Assembly: GCA_965116235.1 (NCBI GenBank)
Contig: OZ220496.1
Span: 3,100,001-3,164,000 of the forward strand
Origin: MPNP01 sp965116235
GTDB taxonomy: Bacteria > Pseudomonadota > Alphaproteobacteria > Rhodobacterales > Rhodobacteraceae
Direction: 5' to 3'
Length of the DNA stretch: 64,000 nucleotides
The translations under genes were made by a program, and so were the position numbers. Shown piece by piece: positions 9,330 to 18,948 of the stretch. The notes under the pieces were generated by a model, which saw nothing but the letters and a program-made list of their open reading frames with translations, did no database searches and was not told where the DNA came from. How positions within the stretch are numbered: the first letter of the stretch is position 1; each line of letters starts with the position of its first letter.

Positions 9330-9353
9330 ATCCTTGAATCCGAGGTTAGAACA

Positions 9354-10643
9354 ATGGTGAAGACATACCCCTATTGGTGGGAAAGTGCCGGAGTTCCCAA
9401 ACCCAGCGAACCCTCCAGCTTGCCACAAGAGGTTGACGTTCTTGTCATCGGGGCGGGCTTGACCGGTCTGACCGCCTCAGTCTTTCTGGCCAAAGCCGGC
9501 AAATCAGTTCTGGTCCTTGATCGATCAACCCCTTGCATGGGAGCAAGTTCCCGCAACGGTGGCATGATCGGAGGAGGACATCGGGCAAATGTGGAAACGC
9601 TTGTCGCCAAGTACGGCCTTAATTTGACCAAACGGCTGCTTCGCGAAATGCATATTGATTCAACACATTTTGCCAAGCGGTTCATGCAAGAAGAGAACAT
9701 CGACTGCGATTTTCAGGAAACTGGACGTTTCCAGGCCTTTTGGAGGTCTTCCGAGTATTCCACGAATGCCCGAAAACTGAATCAGTTGACTGAACTGGTT
9801 CCCGTTTCGGCAGAATTGATCAGCCCTTCCAACAAATCGAACGAGGTTAAAACAAGTTCATACCATGGAGGGATTGTTTTTAACGATCACGGGGGACTCA
9901 ATCCGGCCAAGTGGGTTTATGGAATCCAGGAGGCGGCCCTTGGCAAGGGTGTTGTCATACAGGGCGACACCCCCGTGAACAGCATCGAAAGACGGCAGGG
10001 AAAGCATTGGGTGCATACATCCAGAGGAATTGTTGTCGCACAGGACGTGTTGATGGCAACAAATGGATATTCCCCAACCAACTTCGGTGAAATCAGCAAG
10101 CGGATTTTTCCCATTCCAAGTTTTATCATTGCCACCGAAGAGCTGGGCGAGAATCGTATCCGTGATTTTTTTCCCAACCTGAGGATGATTGTCGAGACTC
10201 GAGAACGACACTGCTATTATCGTCCTTCACCAGACCGCAAGCGAATCGTGTTTGGCGGGCGGGCGGCAATGTTCAAGCCACCAGACAAGTTTTTTGAAAG
10301 TCAGCTGCGAAGCCTGATTGAAGGCATCTTCCCGGAACTCAAGGGAGTAAGTCTGACCCATGCCTGGTGGGGCTATACTGGATTCACTTTTGAGTTGTTG
10401 CCACATGTCGGCAAGATCGATGATGTCTGGCACGCCATGGGGTACTGTGGGAATGGAAACGGGATGGCTCCTTGGCTCGGCTACAAGGTTGCCAACAAAA
10501 TACTTGGAAATGCCGAGGGAGAAACCGCTTTTGCCGAAATCGACATGCCTAGCCGATGGTATTACAATGGTCAACCCTGGTTTCTCCCCTTGGCCGATAT
10601 TGGCTTTCGGTTTCGGGACGTCTGGTCAAATCTTAGGCAGTGA
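9354..10643 (+). CDS. FAD-dependent amine oxidoreductase (DAO family, PuuB-like)
   Basis: The 429-residue protein has an N-terminal FAD-binding motif VLVIGAGLTGLTAS (about residues 30-43), an ASSRNGGMIGGG segment, and a C-terminal GYCGNGNGMAPWLG block that closes the flavin site. The N-terminal YWWES and the overall layout resemble gamma-glutamylputrescine oxidase and related glycine-oxidase-like enzymes. It likely oxidises a secondary or primary amine and releases aldehyde plus hydrogen peroxide or reduces an acceptor. GAGGTTAG precedes the ATG. Together with the methylated-glycine enzymes elsewhere in the window it points to use of amines as nitrogen or carbon sources. Confidence 0.8.
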   Translation: MVKTYPYWWESAGVPKPSEPSSLPQEVDVLVIGAGLTGLTASVFLAKAGKSVLVLDRSTPCMGASSRNGGMIGGGHRANVETLVAKYGLNLTKRLLREMHIDSTHFAKRFMQEENIDCDFQETGRFQAFWRSSEYSTNARKLNQLTELVPVSAELISPSNKSNEVKTSSYHGGIVFNDHGGLNPAKWVYGIQEAALGKGVVIQGDTPVNSIERRQGKHWVHTSRGIVVAQDVLMATNGYSPTNFGEISKRIFPIPSFIIATEELGENRIRDFFPNLRMIVETRERHCYYRPSPDRKRIVFGGRAAMFKPPDKFFESQLRSLIEGIFPELKGVSLTHAWWGYTGFTFELLPHVGKIDDVWHAMGYCGNGNGMAPWLGYKVANKILGNAEGETAFAEIDMPSRWYYNGQPWFLPLADIGFRFRDVWSNLRQ

Positions 10644-10646
10644 AGA

Positions 10647-11261
10647 TCAAAAGGCCTTGAGGCCGGGATATTTCCAGCACGTCATTGGATGGTCGTTGAC
10701 CATGCCCACGGCCTGCATGTAAGCGTACATTATCGTGGACCCTACGAAAGTCATCCCCCGACTCTTCAAATCTTTGGACAAGGCATCACTCGTTGATGTA
10801 CTCACCGGCACGTCTTCTGAACGGCTCCAGTGATTGATCAGGGGACGGCCATCCACAAAATCCCAAAGATACTGATCAAACGTGCCGTGCTCGGACTGAA
10901 TTGTCTCAAAGACCTGAGCATTCCTGCGGGTCGCATATATCTTGAGCCGGTTGCGAATTATCTTTGGGTTGCTCCTGATGGCTTCCAGTTCTTCGTCCGC
11001 CATTCGGGCCACTTTTGCGGGATCAAACTGATGAAAAAGAACCCGGTAATCCTGTCTTTTTCTTAAAACCGTCTCCCAGCTTAGACCCGCCTGAGCTCCT
11101 TCCAAAATCAACATTTCAAAGAGTCTTACATCATCGTGTACAGGGATGCCCCATTCATTGTCATGGTACTCCGCGTAGAACTCCTTTCCAACTCCATTGC
11201 CAAAGCAACGAGGTAAAGTTGGGTCAATCCGGCTCACTTTGAACGCTCTTTCTGTTGACAT
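10647..11261 (-). CDS. tag: DNA-3-methyladenine glycosylase I
   Basis: This 204-residue enzyme removes 3-methyladenine from alkylated DNA. Family signatures are PRCFGNG near the start (the zinc Cys), EWGIPVHDD, GLSWETVLRKRQDYR and FDPAKVARM. Near the end HPMTCW supplies the His and Cys zinc ligands. The start is uncertain. I use the ATG at 11261, which gives a normal length, but in-frame ATGs at 11282 and 11351 exist and none has a strong ribosome binding site. It converges on the amine oxidoreductase gene with a 3-base gap. Confidence 0.9.
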   Translation of the reverse strand: MSTERAFKVSRIDPTLPRCFGNGVGKEFYAEYHDNEWGIPVHDDVRLFEMLILEGAQAGLSWETVLRKRQDYRVLFHQFDPAKVARMADEELEAIRSNPKIIRNRLKIYATRRNAQVFETIQSEHGTFDQYLWDFVDGRPLINHWSRSEDVPVSTSTSDALSKDLKSRGMTFVGSTIMYAYMQAVGMVNDHPMTCWKYPGLKAF

Positions 11262-12340
11262 TGATGGCGGTTCAATTGCCATTGCCCAGCACTCAATACC
11301 TTGATCCTCATGCAAAGCCAATGGTACAACACATGACAACTGCACGGCCATTGGGCCTGATCGGCATTACATATCGCAACATTGCACGAGAAATCCACAC
11401 GCGGCTGATTCTTGCGTCCGTTTCGTGGTCATCGGAGTCACCAACATGAACGCCCCTCGTGCCGATAAGCCAATCCCTGACGACTGAATGCATCAACATT
11501 TGTAGCCGAAGAATTGGACCACAATTATTCAGATCGTGGCGTCCGTGTCAAGACACGTCTGCATCCATGCGGTCCCTTTGACACCCTTTGGATACGCGGT
11601 TGTTCCGATCGACATGTTGGATACAGGCCGTGGTGTCATCGGTGATCCCGGCATGGTTGACATGAACAGGCCCTGTAGCATGTTCTGTACTTTCTTGTCT
11701 GGAATCGCTCACCCTCGAAGCACCCATCACCAGAGACCATTCACTGATTGCTATTGCACGTAATACCGGGCAGCCGGATCCAGCATTTGTAGCCGAACCA
11801 ACCCGTCGAATTGTGGGTCCAGCGAATCTGCGACATGGGAGCAAGTGCCACTTGAATTTTACCCGACCATCTTGCACCGTTACCGGAAGTTGCACCACTC
11901 CATGACGGCTGGTGCCATCGGGTAGGCATCACCTCCAGTTGCCATAGGTATCACACTTGCGTCGGTGTACTGTATAATCACGCACAATACACATCCTCTC
12001 GATGGCTGGCATAATGCAGAAGAGATCAAGGAACAGTTGTGTTTGGGCAATCGGGTGTACTGTCGCTTGAAATCGGGTACCCTACCTCAAGAGCGATACA
12101 GACAGCCCAACAAGCTGTTGAATGCGGAGGGGCGACGTTATAGCCGTACCGCAGAGCCAGTGGCCACTTGCAATTTTCTTTTTAGCCCCAACGAGCAACC
12201 ACAAATTGACAATCAAGCATGACACCGAGTATCCTGCAGGGGAATTGCCGTAATTCGGCAAAATCTCTTGCAATCCAATGATAATTGGTACATAAAGCAG
12301 GTTCGGCACCTCTACCCGATCTGACCGTTCTAGATTCGTC
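11262..12340. other. Gene-poor interval upstream of the AAA ATPase
   Basis: I see no convincing gene in this stretch of about 1.1 kb. Open frames are short and lack family features or ribosome binding sites. A 14-base string CATTTGTAGCCGAA occurs twice, at about 11498 and 11785, in poorly matched surroundings. It may be decayed coding DNA. Directly before the ATPase, a possible promoter is TTGCAA at about 12268 with CATAAA 17 bases further on, but this is weak. Confidence 0.5.
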
Positions 12341-13495
12341 ATGACACAGCAACCCGTCAACCCCTTTACTCCCGGCGTCGGAGAAGAGCCTCCACATCGC
12401 GGGTCACATGAAGATGCTGAACGACATCTGACGGGGATGTTGAGTGTCCTGAAGCAACCGGATTTACATCGGGCACGATTTGCGTATCTTTGCGGGCCTC
12501 GCGGAAACGGCAAGAGCGTCCTGATGACGTGGTTTGAAAAGAAGGCGGATGCCATTGAGACGCGGATCGACCGGATCACTCTGGACCCGAACGACTTGAC
12601 CGAGCGACAAGGGCTCATCGACAGCGTCAGCCAGCAGTTGGCGACCCGAAATGACGGATGGGATTTCCTGAAGAATATTCAATTCGATGCCAGTTTTCAA
12701 CTGCCCGGTGTCGGCAACGTCGGCGTTGCGCATGGGCCGCGCTTCAGTAGTCGCAACTTGGTAGCCGTCATGACGGCTACCAAGACTCCGCTCTGCATTA
12801 CGCTTGACGAGGCTCATACTGTTCCTCCCCCCCCCATGCTGAAGTGTCTGCTTGATGCCGTGCAGTTTGCCGGCAAGTCGATTCCGGTCATTCTTGTGCT
12901 GGCTGGAACACCCGGACTGGAGGATGTGCTGCGAGCCTCCGGCGCCAGTTACTGGAATCGAGGACAGATGCTGCCGATAGGGCGACTATCGCAGGCAGCA
13001 GCAGTGGAGGTCGTGCGCAAGCCATTAGAGAAAGCTGGGTTCGTATCGGATGCGGCAGCCATTGAGCGACTAGTCAATGAAACGAATTGCTATCCCTATT
13101 TCCTGCAGCTCTACGGAAAAGCGGCTTTTGACGCGGTTCTGGCAAGTGGCACCTGGCACTTTGGCTCAAGAGAGTGTGAGTACGCCACGGCTAATGCCAA
13201 AACAGGTCGTACCGATTACTATATGGACCGCTGGCAGGAGTTTCGTCAGGCTAATGAACTGAATCTTGCCCGTGCTGTCGCCTTGACCTTCAAGGCTCAT
13301 CAAAATCGGCTGACAAACATGCAAATGAAGGCTTTGCTGGATGAACTAAATTCGGAGCGGAGCGTGGCACGCGAAGTATTTCTGCGGCACAAGGGTTATA
13401 TCTGGCGGCAACGGGGTCGGACGCTCTGGGAACCGGGGATTCCCTCGCTCATGGATTTTATGATCGAGCAGACGGAAGTCAAAGCAACAAATTGA
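12341..13495 (+). CDS. Standalone AAA/ORC-like ATPase with an in-frame C9 tract
   Basis: The 384-residue protein has a Walker A motif GPRGNGKS (about residues 49-56) and a Walker B motif LCITLDEAH (about residues 151-159). An Arg-rich C-terminal region follows that fits the lid and winged-helix part of Cdc6/Orc1-like or AAA_16 ATPases. The N-terminal NPFTPGVGEEP resembles other bacterial standalone ATPases of this type. Directly after Walker B a run of nine C encodes Val-Pro-Pro-Pro-Pro-Met, so any change in run length not divisible by three would truncate the protein just after the catalytic Glu. The gene stands alone with about 1 kb of gene-poor DNA on one side and 0.75 kb on the other, which suggests acquisition. 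The partner and role are unknown. Confidence 0.75.
   Translation: MTQQPVNPFTPGVGEEPPHRGSHEDAERHLTGMLSVLKQPDLHRARFAYLCGPRGNGKSVLMTWFEKKADAIETRIDRITLDPNDLTERQGLIDSVSQQLATRNDGWDFLKNIQFDASFQLPGVGNVGVAHGPRFSSRNLVAVMTATKTPLCITLDEAHTVPPPPMLKCLLDAVQFAGKSIPVILVLAGTPGLEDVLRASGASYWNRGQMLPIGRLSQAAAVEVVRKPLEKAGFVSDAAAIERLVNETNCYPYFLQLYGKAAFDAVLASGTWHFGSRECEYATANAKTGRTDYYMDRWQEFRQANELNLARAVALTFKAHQNRLTNMQMKALLDELNSERSVAREVFLRHKGYIWRQRGRTLWEPGIPSLMDFMIEQTEVKATN
12827..12835 (+). repeat. C9 homopolymer inside the AAA ATPase gene
   Basis: Nine consecutive C follow GTTCCT and precede ATG, in frame as three Pro codons. As sequenced the frame is open (ON). Slipped-strand mispairing would shift the frame right after Walker B. 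Confidence 0.9.
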
Positions 13496-14249
13496 ATTCC
13501 GCTTGATAGGGCAAGGCCAATCTGAGGCGGAATCAACCCTGAGGCCGGGACCGAGGGTGCAAAATATCAAATTCAGACATTGATTGTTAGCCGTCACAGG
13601 ATGGAACCAATTGCTGTCCTAGCTAGCAGAACCTGAGCGTTGAGAATTGTTCGAACACCAATCCCCAGCCGGATCCATGCGACGCATGAAAAACTGTCAA
13701 TATGCTGTCAGGCAAACCGTGTGATATCGTCCGAGACGATCATTTCGAATGAAACCGTACCTCACGATTCATGGAACGTCATTGCGTTCACCTTCCGCAT
13801 TGAACACGATTCGCATCAAGTTCCGTTGCCATTCTCACCAATCGAGATAATTGCACCAAACAGCATGTCCCTACCTGCTGTGCTCGACGCGCAAAGCTTC
13901 GCCACGCATTCACCTCACCACGATGCAACCGGAAGCGAGATCGATGCCAGCTTCGTCGGTCATATGCCTATCTGGACAAAGTTGCAATGGTGCACTGCCA
14001 CTCGCATTTCGTCATTCAGACGTTTGAGCCCATCCCCGTCAAGGCATGGAGCCAGCTCCCTCCACGACTTGTTGCAACAAGCACTCTAATCTTGCCATTT
14101 GTGTTTCGGGTGACCCGTCACCAGATGTACGCCAAGAGTGTAAAAGGTCGCGCTCCTCCCGAATAATACCTAATTGGTCAGCTGCTTCTTTATTTTTGCA
14201 AAGTAAATGACTAATTAGGCTGATGCCTAAGGTTCTAAGTGTGTGTGCA
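13496..14249. other. Gene-poor interval before fabA
   Basis: No supported gene in about 750 bases. Open frames here have no recognisable domain. The last 100 bases are AT-rich and should contain the fabA promoter, but I cannot assign -35/-10 boxes with confidence. I see no irr/fur-type gene, which often precedes fabA in alphaproteobacteria. Confidence 0.5.
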
Positions 14250-14771
14250 ATGGTGTCAGGGTATCCTACAAATTTCGACTTGAACGGCTTGCTTGAGTGT
14301 GCCAATGGAAGGCTGTTCGGGCCTGGCAATGCCCAGCTTCCCTTGCCTCCGATGCTGATGTTTGACCGGATAACGGAAATTTCCAGAGACGGCGGCATGT
14401 TCGACAAGGGACATGCCGTAGCCGAACTCGACGTCAAGCCGGACTTGTGGTTTTTCAATTGTCACTTCGTCAATGATCCTGTCATGCCTGGTTGCCTCAT
14501 TCTGGATGCCCTCTGGCAATTGACAGGATTCAACCTGGGTTGGCGGGGCCTGCCAGGAAAGGGACGTGCCCTAGGTGTCGGTGAAGTCAAGCTCACCGAC
14601 ATGGTAACCCCCAACTGTTCCCTGTTGACCTATGTCGTTGATTTTACTCGGATCATCAATCGCAAGTTGAAGATGGGAATTGCCAATGGACGAATGCTGG
14701 TTGATGGTCGCGAGATATTCAAGGCGACCTCAATGAAGGTGGGCCTCTTTGTTAGCAGCGAATCAGGCTAG
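14250..14771 (+). CDS. fabA: 3-hydroxydecanoyl-ACP dehydratase/isomerase
   Basis: FabA dehydrates 3-hydroxyacyl-ACP and isomerises the C10 intermediate, opening unsaturated fatty acid synthesis. The protein contains FGPGNAQLPLPPMLMFDRI, then NCHFVNDPVMPGC with catalytic His at about residue 72, and LDALWQ with the catalytic Asp at about residue 86. From the ATG at 14250 it is 173 residues, the usual FabA length; an in-frame ATG at 14223 would add nine residues. Neither has a strong ribosome binding site. It heads a compact fabA-fabB-fabI operon, the standard alphaproteobacterial arrangement. Confidence 0.95.
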   Translation: MVSGYPTNFDLNGLLECANGRLFGPGNAQLPLPPMLMFDRITEISRDGGMFDKGHAVAELDVKPDLWFFNCHFVNDPVMPGCLILDALWQLTGFNLGWRGLPGKGRALGVGEVKLTDMVTPNCSLLTYVVDFTRIINRKLKMGIANGRMLVDGREIFKATSMKVGLFVSSESG

Positions 14772-14789
14772 AATCGGAAAAGATTGTCC

Positions 14790-16016
14790 ATGCGTCGAGT
14801 TGTCGTAACTGGATTGGGAATAATCTCTCCTATTGGAAACGATAAGGCAGAGGTCACTCAATCACTCCGGGATGGCAAATCCGGAGTTGAGTTTTGTGAA
14901 GAGTATGCCGAAAACGGCTTCCGTAGCCGAGTGCACGGCAGCATCAAAATAAACCTGGAAGACCATGTCAGCAAGCGGCAGCTTCGGTTTATGGGTGATG
15001 GAGCGGCATATAACTTCTTGGCCATGGAACAGGCCATTGCTGACTCGGGGCTTGAGGACGATGAGGTTTCGAACGAAAAAACCGGTCTCGTGATGGGTTC
15101 GGGGGGGCCCTCGACCTCCAATTTTCACAATGCCCACAGTATCGTTGCAGAAAAGCGGAGTCCTCGGAGAATAGGTCCTTTCATGGTTACCCGTTGCATG
15201 TCGTCAACCAATTCCGCTTGCCTGGCGACCCCATTTAAAATCAAGGGGCTGAATTATTCGATAACGTCCGCCTGTTCCACGTCTGCTCACTGCATCGGCC
15301 ATGCCTACGAGCAGATCAAGTTCGGAATGCAGGACATTGTTTTTGCTGGCGGAGGGGAAGAGCTGGACTGGACCCTGTCTTGCCTTTTTGACGCCATGGG
15401 AGCCTTGAGTTCCAAATACAACGATACACCCCAGACGGCTTCCCGACCCTTTGATGAAACGCGCGACGGATTCGTGATATCCGGTGGAGCCGGAGTTCTG
15501 GTATTGGAAGAGCTGGAAAGAGCACGAAACAGAGGAGCGGATATCTATGCCGAAATCATTGGCTATGGGGCGACATCTGACGGATACGACATGGTGGCTC
15601 CATCCGGTGAGGGCGGATACCGTTCAATGAAAAAGGCCGTCTCAACAATCGGAGATCGCAATATTGACTACATCAATGCTCACGGAACTTCCACGCCCCT
15701 CGGTGACGTTGTGGAAATCGAGGCCGTACGAAAACTGTTCGAGGGGAAAAGGCAGCCTTACCTCAGCTCGACAAAGGCTCTCACGGGGCACTCTCTTGGC
15801 GCAACCGGTGTGCATGAGGCCATCTACTCGCTCATTATGCTCGAGGGCCGGTTCGTTGCCGCTTCAGCTAATGTGAACCGTCTGGATCCAGGCATCAAAC
15901 CAACCGAAGTGACAACACAGCGGCAAGATAACGTCGAGTTGGATGCTGTCTTGTCCAACAGTTTCGGGTTTGGTGGAACAAATGCCTCACTGGTTTTTGG
16001 TCGTTTGACCGATTGA
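14790..16016 (+). CDS. fabB: Beta-ketoacyl-ACP synthase I
   Basis: FabB elongates acyl-ACP by condensation with malonyl-ACP and is needed after FabA for unsaturated fatty acids. The 408-residue protein has the nucleophile in TSACSTSAHC (Cys about 162), NAHGTSTPLGD with the first catalytic His, and KALTGHSLGATG with the second. I place the start at the ATG at 14790; an in-frame TTG lies six bases upstream. It lies 18 bases after fabA and 4 bases before fabI. A G7 run at 15101-15107 is part of a conserved Gly-Pro coding stretch. Confidence 0.95.
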   Translation: MRRVVVTGLGIISPIGNDKAEVTQSLRDGKSGVEFCEEYAENGFRSRVHGSIKINLEDHVSKRQLRFMGDGAAYNFLAMEQAIADSGLEDDEVSNEKTGLVMGSGGPSTSNFHNAHSIVAEKRSPRRIGPFMVTRCMSSTNSACLATPFKIKGLNYSITSACSTSAHCIGHAYEQIKFGMQDIVFAGGGEELDWTLSCLFDAMGALSSKYNDTPQTASRPFDETRDGFVISGGAGVLVLEELERARNRGADIYAEIIGYGATSDGYDMVAPSGEGGYRSMKKAVSTIGDRNIDYINAHGTSTPLGDVVEIEAVRKLFEGKRQPYLSSTKALTGHSLGATGVHEAIYSLIMLEGRFVAASANVNRLDPGIKPTEVTTQRQDNVELDAVLSNSFGFGGTNASLVFGRLTD

Positions 16017-16020
16017 GCGC

Positions 16021-16809
16021 ATGCCGGGACTTCTGCAGAACAAAAAAGGACTGGTTTTTGGCGTTGCCAACGAGCGCTCCATCGCTTGGGGAATCGCCCG
16101 CGAGATGCACCGAGAGGGTGCCAGGATCGCTCTCAACTATCAGAATGATGGCTTGGCGAAACGCGTGATTCCGCTTGGTGAATCAATTGATTCGGAGATC
16201 ATCATGTACGCGGACGCGCTGGATTCATCCTCGCTTGACAGCTTGTTTGATCAAATCAACAGCAAGTGGGGTGAACTGGATTTTTTGGTTCATGCCATTG
16301 CCTTTTCGGACAAGTCCGAACTTACAGGCAAATTTATCAATACCAGCCGCGAAAATTTTCAGCTCTCTCTCAACGTATCCTGCTATTCGCTAATTGATCT
16401 GGCCCGAAGGGTTGCTCCGCTCATGAAATGCGGTGGTACAATTCTGACCCTGACCTACATGGGGTCCACTCGTGTGACTCCCAACTACAATGTCATGGGG
16501 GTTGCCAAGGCAGCCCTGGAATCAACCGTACGCTATCTGGCCAATGATCTGGGGTCTCAAGGCATCCGTGTCAATGCCATAAGCCCTGGCCCCATGAAAA
16601 CCCTGGCCGGTGCCGCCATCGGTTCAGCTCGCAAGACCTATCGGCACACCGAGGCCAATGCACCTCTAGGCAAAAATCCGGCTCTCGAACATGTCGGAGG
16701 AACGGCTGTCTATCTTGTATCCGAGTATGGAACTTCTACAACAGGAGAAGTCATTCGTGTCGACGGAGGATTTCACATTCTTGGAATGCCTCAGCTCGAC
16801 GCACTCTAG
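16021..16809 (+). CDS. fabI: Enoyl-ACP reductase (NADH)
   Basis: FabI performs the last reduction in each fatty acid elongation cycle and is the triclosan target. The 262-residue SDR-type protein shows GVANERSIAWGIA at the nucleotide site and the Tyr-x6-Lys catalytic pair in the YNVMGVAKAALE block. A C-terminal GEVIRVDGGFHILGM motif is usual for the family. It is the third gene of the fabABI operon, with four bases after fabB. Length and motifs are normal. Confidence 0.95.
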   Translation: MPGLLQNKKGLVFGVANERSIAWGIAREMHREGARIALNYQNDGLAKRVIPLGESIDSEIIMYADALDSSSLDSLFDQINSKWGELDFLVHAIAFSDKSELTGKFINTSRENFQLSLNVSCYSLIDLARRVAPLMKCGGTILTLTYMGSTRVTPNYNVMGVAKAALESTVRYLANDLGSQGIRVNAISPGPMKTLAGAAIGSARKTYRHTEANAPLGKNPALEHVGGTAVYLVSEYGTSTTGEVIRVDGGFHILGMPQLDAL

Positions 16810-16824
16810 AAATCAGTTTGCCGG

Positions 16825-17223
16825 CTATCCCTCTTTGGACGGTTCGACCAAGGCTACCACAGCCCCTGCAGCATCCGCCACAATAGCCATCGTGCCCATG
16901 TTGGGAACAAGGAATGGCTCTTTCTGAACCGTGCCACCATTGGAGTTGACTCTTGCTATTGCTTCCTTGATGTTCTCGACGGCAAGATAGGTAAACCAGT
17001 TCGGAGGGATCTGATCGCCACCCTCGATGTCATCAATGCACATCATGCCGGCAACAGGGGTGCCGTCATTCATGAATACAGTGTACGTACTCCCCAAGCC
17101 TGGCATGTCTTGGCTGGTCCATCCCATTACTTCCTCATAGAACTTTCTGGCCGCCTCGACGTCCCTGACATTTAACTCATTCCAGATGACTGTACCCGGT
17201 GTCTGGTCAAAACCTTCAGGCAT
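16825..17223 (-). CDS. VOC (glyoxalase/bleomycin-resistance fold) family protein
   Basis: This 132-residue protein shows the two beta-alpha-beta-beta-beta halves of the vicinal-oxygen-chelate fold: WNELNVRDVEAARKFYEEV at the start and WFTYLAVENIKEAIARV in the second half, ending with DAAGAVVALVEP. Such proteins bind a metal and small substrates or sequester antibiotics; nothing here fixes the substrate. GGAAGGAGAG precedes the ATG. It converges on fabI with a 15-base gap, so it is not part of the fatty acid operon. Confidence 0.75.
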   Translation of the reverse strand: MPEGFDQTPGTVIWNELNVRDVEAARKFYEEVMGWTSQDMPGLGSTYTVFMNDGTPVAGMMCIDDIEGGDQIPPNWFTYLAVENIKEAIARVNSNGGTVQKEPFLVPNMGTMAIVADAAGAVVALVEPSKEG

Positions 17224-17398
17224 TCTTCTCTCCTTCCCATCAGTGTGAATCCGCTTGAATCATTTCCGGCAGAATACAATCGTTGTACAGTGCCCATCAC
17301 TTACATTCAAGGTTTTTCGACCCATTTGAATACAGGAACAAAACGGAGGGGCCATTTCATCCCAAACGGGTTTGAACTATGGCCATTCGACAAGGGAC

Positions 17399-18097
17399 AT
17401 GAACCAAATGGCTCTAAGGGCTTGTGTATTTGACGCCTACGGGACGTTGTTTGATCTTTTTTCTCCCGCTCGCACCGCACTTCTAGAACGAAACAGAAAA
17501 AGTGGCGCCAATCTCGCTCAAGCAATCGCCAACGACTGGCGCATGAAACAACTTCAATATACCTGGATCCGAGCGATCACAGGATGCCATGCCGACTTCT
17601 GGACTGTAACGTGTGAAAGTTTGGACTGGGCCTTGGAGAAATCAAACCTGCAAAATGATACGGAACTCAGATCTGAACTGCTCGAACTTTACAAAACACT
17701 CAATGTCTATCCCGAGGTCCCAACTGTTCTTGATCAACTGCAGGCCTTGGATTGCCCGGTCGCAATTCTGTCGAACGGCTCGCCCGAAATGCTTGCAACT
17801 GCTGCAGACGCATCGGGCATCAGCACGAGTCTGGATGCGATAATGAGTGTTGAGGATGTTGGCATCTACAAGCCTGCAACGGAAGTTTACGAGATGGTCA
17901 CCACACGATACGACTGCCGCCCCAAGGAAATTCTGTTCGTGTCTTCAAATGGCTGGGATGCGGCCGCAGCAAGCGGTTTTGGCTTTTTGACGGCCTGGAT
18001 CAACCGAGCCAATGATCCTGTGGATCGATTGCCTTGGAAACCGGAATTCATACTGCCCAACCTCACCAAGATCCCCAATCTGGCAAAGAAGTTGTGA
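17399..18097 (+). CDS. Haloacid dehalogenase type II (HAD superfamily)
   Basis: The 232-residue protein has the HAD nucleophile motif VFDAYGTLFD, then ILSNGSP, YKPATEVYEM with the conserved Lys, and SSNGWDAAAA with the late Asp. Together with WRMKQLQYTWIR (the halide/substrate Arg region) this fits L-2-haloacid dehalogenases, which hydrolyse 2-haloalkanoates to 2-hydroxy acids. I start at the ATG at 17399 because AAGGG lies just upstream. The stop overlaps the GTG of the next gene (GTGA), so the two are translationally coupled. Confidence 0.82.
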   Translation: MNQMALRACVFDAYGTLFDLFSPARTALLERNRKSGANLAQAIANDWRMKQLQYTWIRAITGCHADFWTVTCESLDWALEKSNLQNDTELRSELLELYKTLNVYPEVPTVLDQLQALDCPVAILSNGSPEMLATAADASGISTSLDAIMSVEDVGIYKPATEVYEMVTTRYDCRPKEILFVSSNGWDAAAASGFGFLTAWINRANDPVDRLPWKPEFILPNLTKIPNLAKKL

Positions 18098-18948
18098 TCG
18101 AGCATTACCACTCGCTTGACGGGCTGAAATTGGCCTTCAATACCTTTGGCGAAGGACCACAAGTTCTTTGTCTTGCTGGCGTGACCCGCAACTCGAACGA
18201 CTTTCGCCATTTGGCTCGAAAATTCCCGAATCTGCAGCTTATATGTCTGGATTATCGGGGCCGAGGAGAATCCGAGTGGGATCCGAATCCCGATCATTAT
18301 TCCCCTTCCCTCGAGGCTGCCGATGCCATATCCCTGCTCGACCATTTGGGCATCGGTTGCATACCGGTCATTGGGACCTCCCGGGGAGGCATTGTCGCCA
18401 CCCTGATGCCGCAAGACAGAATCTCGGCCATTGTCTTCAATGATATTGGGCCCATTGTCGAGAGAGACGGACTGGTCAAGATTGTCGACTATATCGGGAA
18501 AAATCCGTCAGCACAGTCGTACGAAGACATGGCCGAAATTCTCCAAAGGGAAATGGTCGGCTTCGACGATGTCCCCCTGAAGCGCTGGCTTGAGGAAGCA
18601 AGAACCCATTTTGTGCAAACCGAAGAGGGTCTGAAAATCAATTATGATCCCGACATCAGTATTCCGTTCAAGGCAACGTTCAGAGGTGAAAAATTCAGTT
18701 TTCTCGATCAATTTCGAGCGCTGGGACCCAAGCCCATGGGCGTGCTTCGGGGTTCAAACTCCACGCTGCTGTCAACCAAGACAGTTGATCTGATGAAAGA
18801 GCTTCATCCTCATATCTTGAGTGCCGAGGTGCCCAACCGTGGCCATATACCGTTTCTGGACGAACCCGAGAGCGTTCAGTTGATTTCTCGCGTTCTCGGT
18901 CAGCTCCCGGAGTTTCACTTTCTCAATTCCGCGTTGCCCGAATCATAG
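18094..18948 (+). CDS. Alpha/beta hydrolase
   Basis: The 284-residue protein has the nucleophile elbow GTSRGG, an oxyanion-hole region near LCLAGVTRNSNDF, LDYRGRGESEW, and a catalytic His in NRGHIPFLDEPE. This is the layout of small esterase/lactonase-like alpha/beta hydrolases. The start is a GTG overlapping the stop of the dehalogenase gene, which supports coupled translation. Its 3' end overlaps the convergent flavoprotein gene by 34 bases. Substrate unknown; pairing with the dehalogenase suggests small-acid or ester catabolism. Confidence 0.78.
   Translation: MIEHYHSLDGLKLAFNTFGEGPQVLCLAGVTRNSNDFRHLARKFPNLQLICLDYRGRGESEWDPNPDHYSPSLEAADAISLLDHLGIGCIPVIGTSRGGIVATLMPQDRISAIVFNDIGPIVERDGLVKIVDYIGKNPSAQSYEDMAEILQREMVGFDDVPLKRWLEEARTHFVQTEEGLKINYDPDISIPFKATFRGEKFSFLDQFRALGPKPMGVLRGSNSTLLSTKTVDLMKELHPHILSAEVPNRGHIPFLDEPESVQLISRVLGQLPEFHFLNSALPES

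Noticed and set aside
11548..11898. Minus-strand frame of 116 codons in the gene-poor interval
   Set aside because: No start context, no domain, and biased low-complexity composition.
15101..15107. G7 run in fabB as a possible phase-variation tract
   Set aside because: It encodes conserved Gly residues in an essential gene, and a run of 7 is too short to stand out in this composition.
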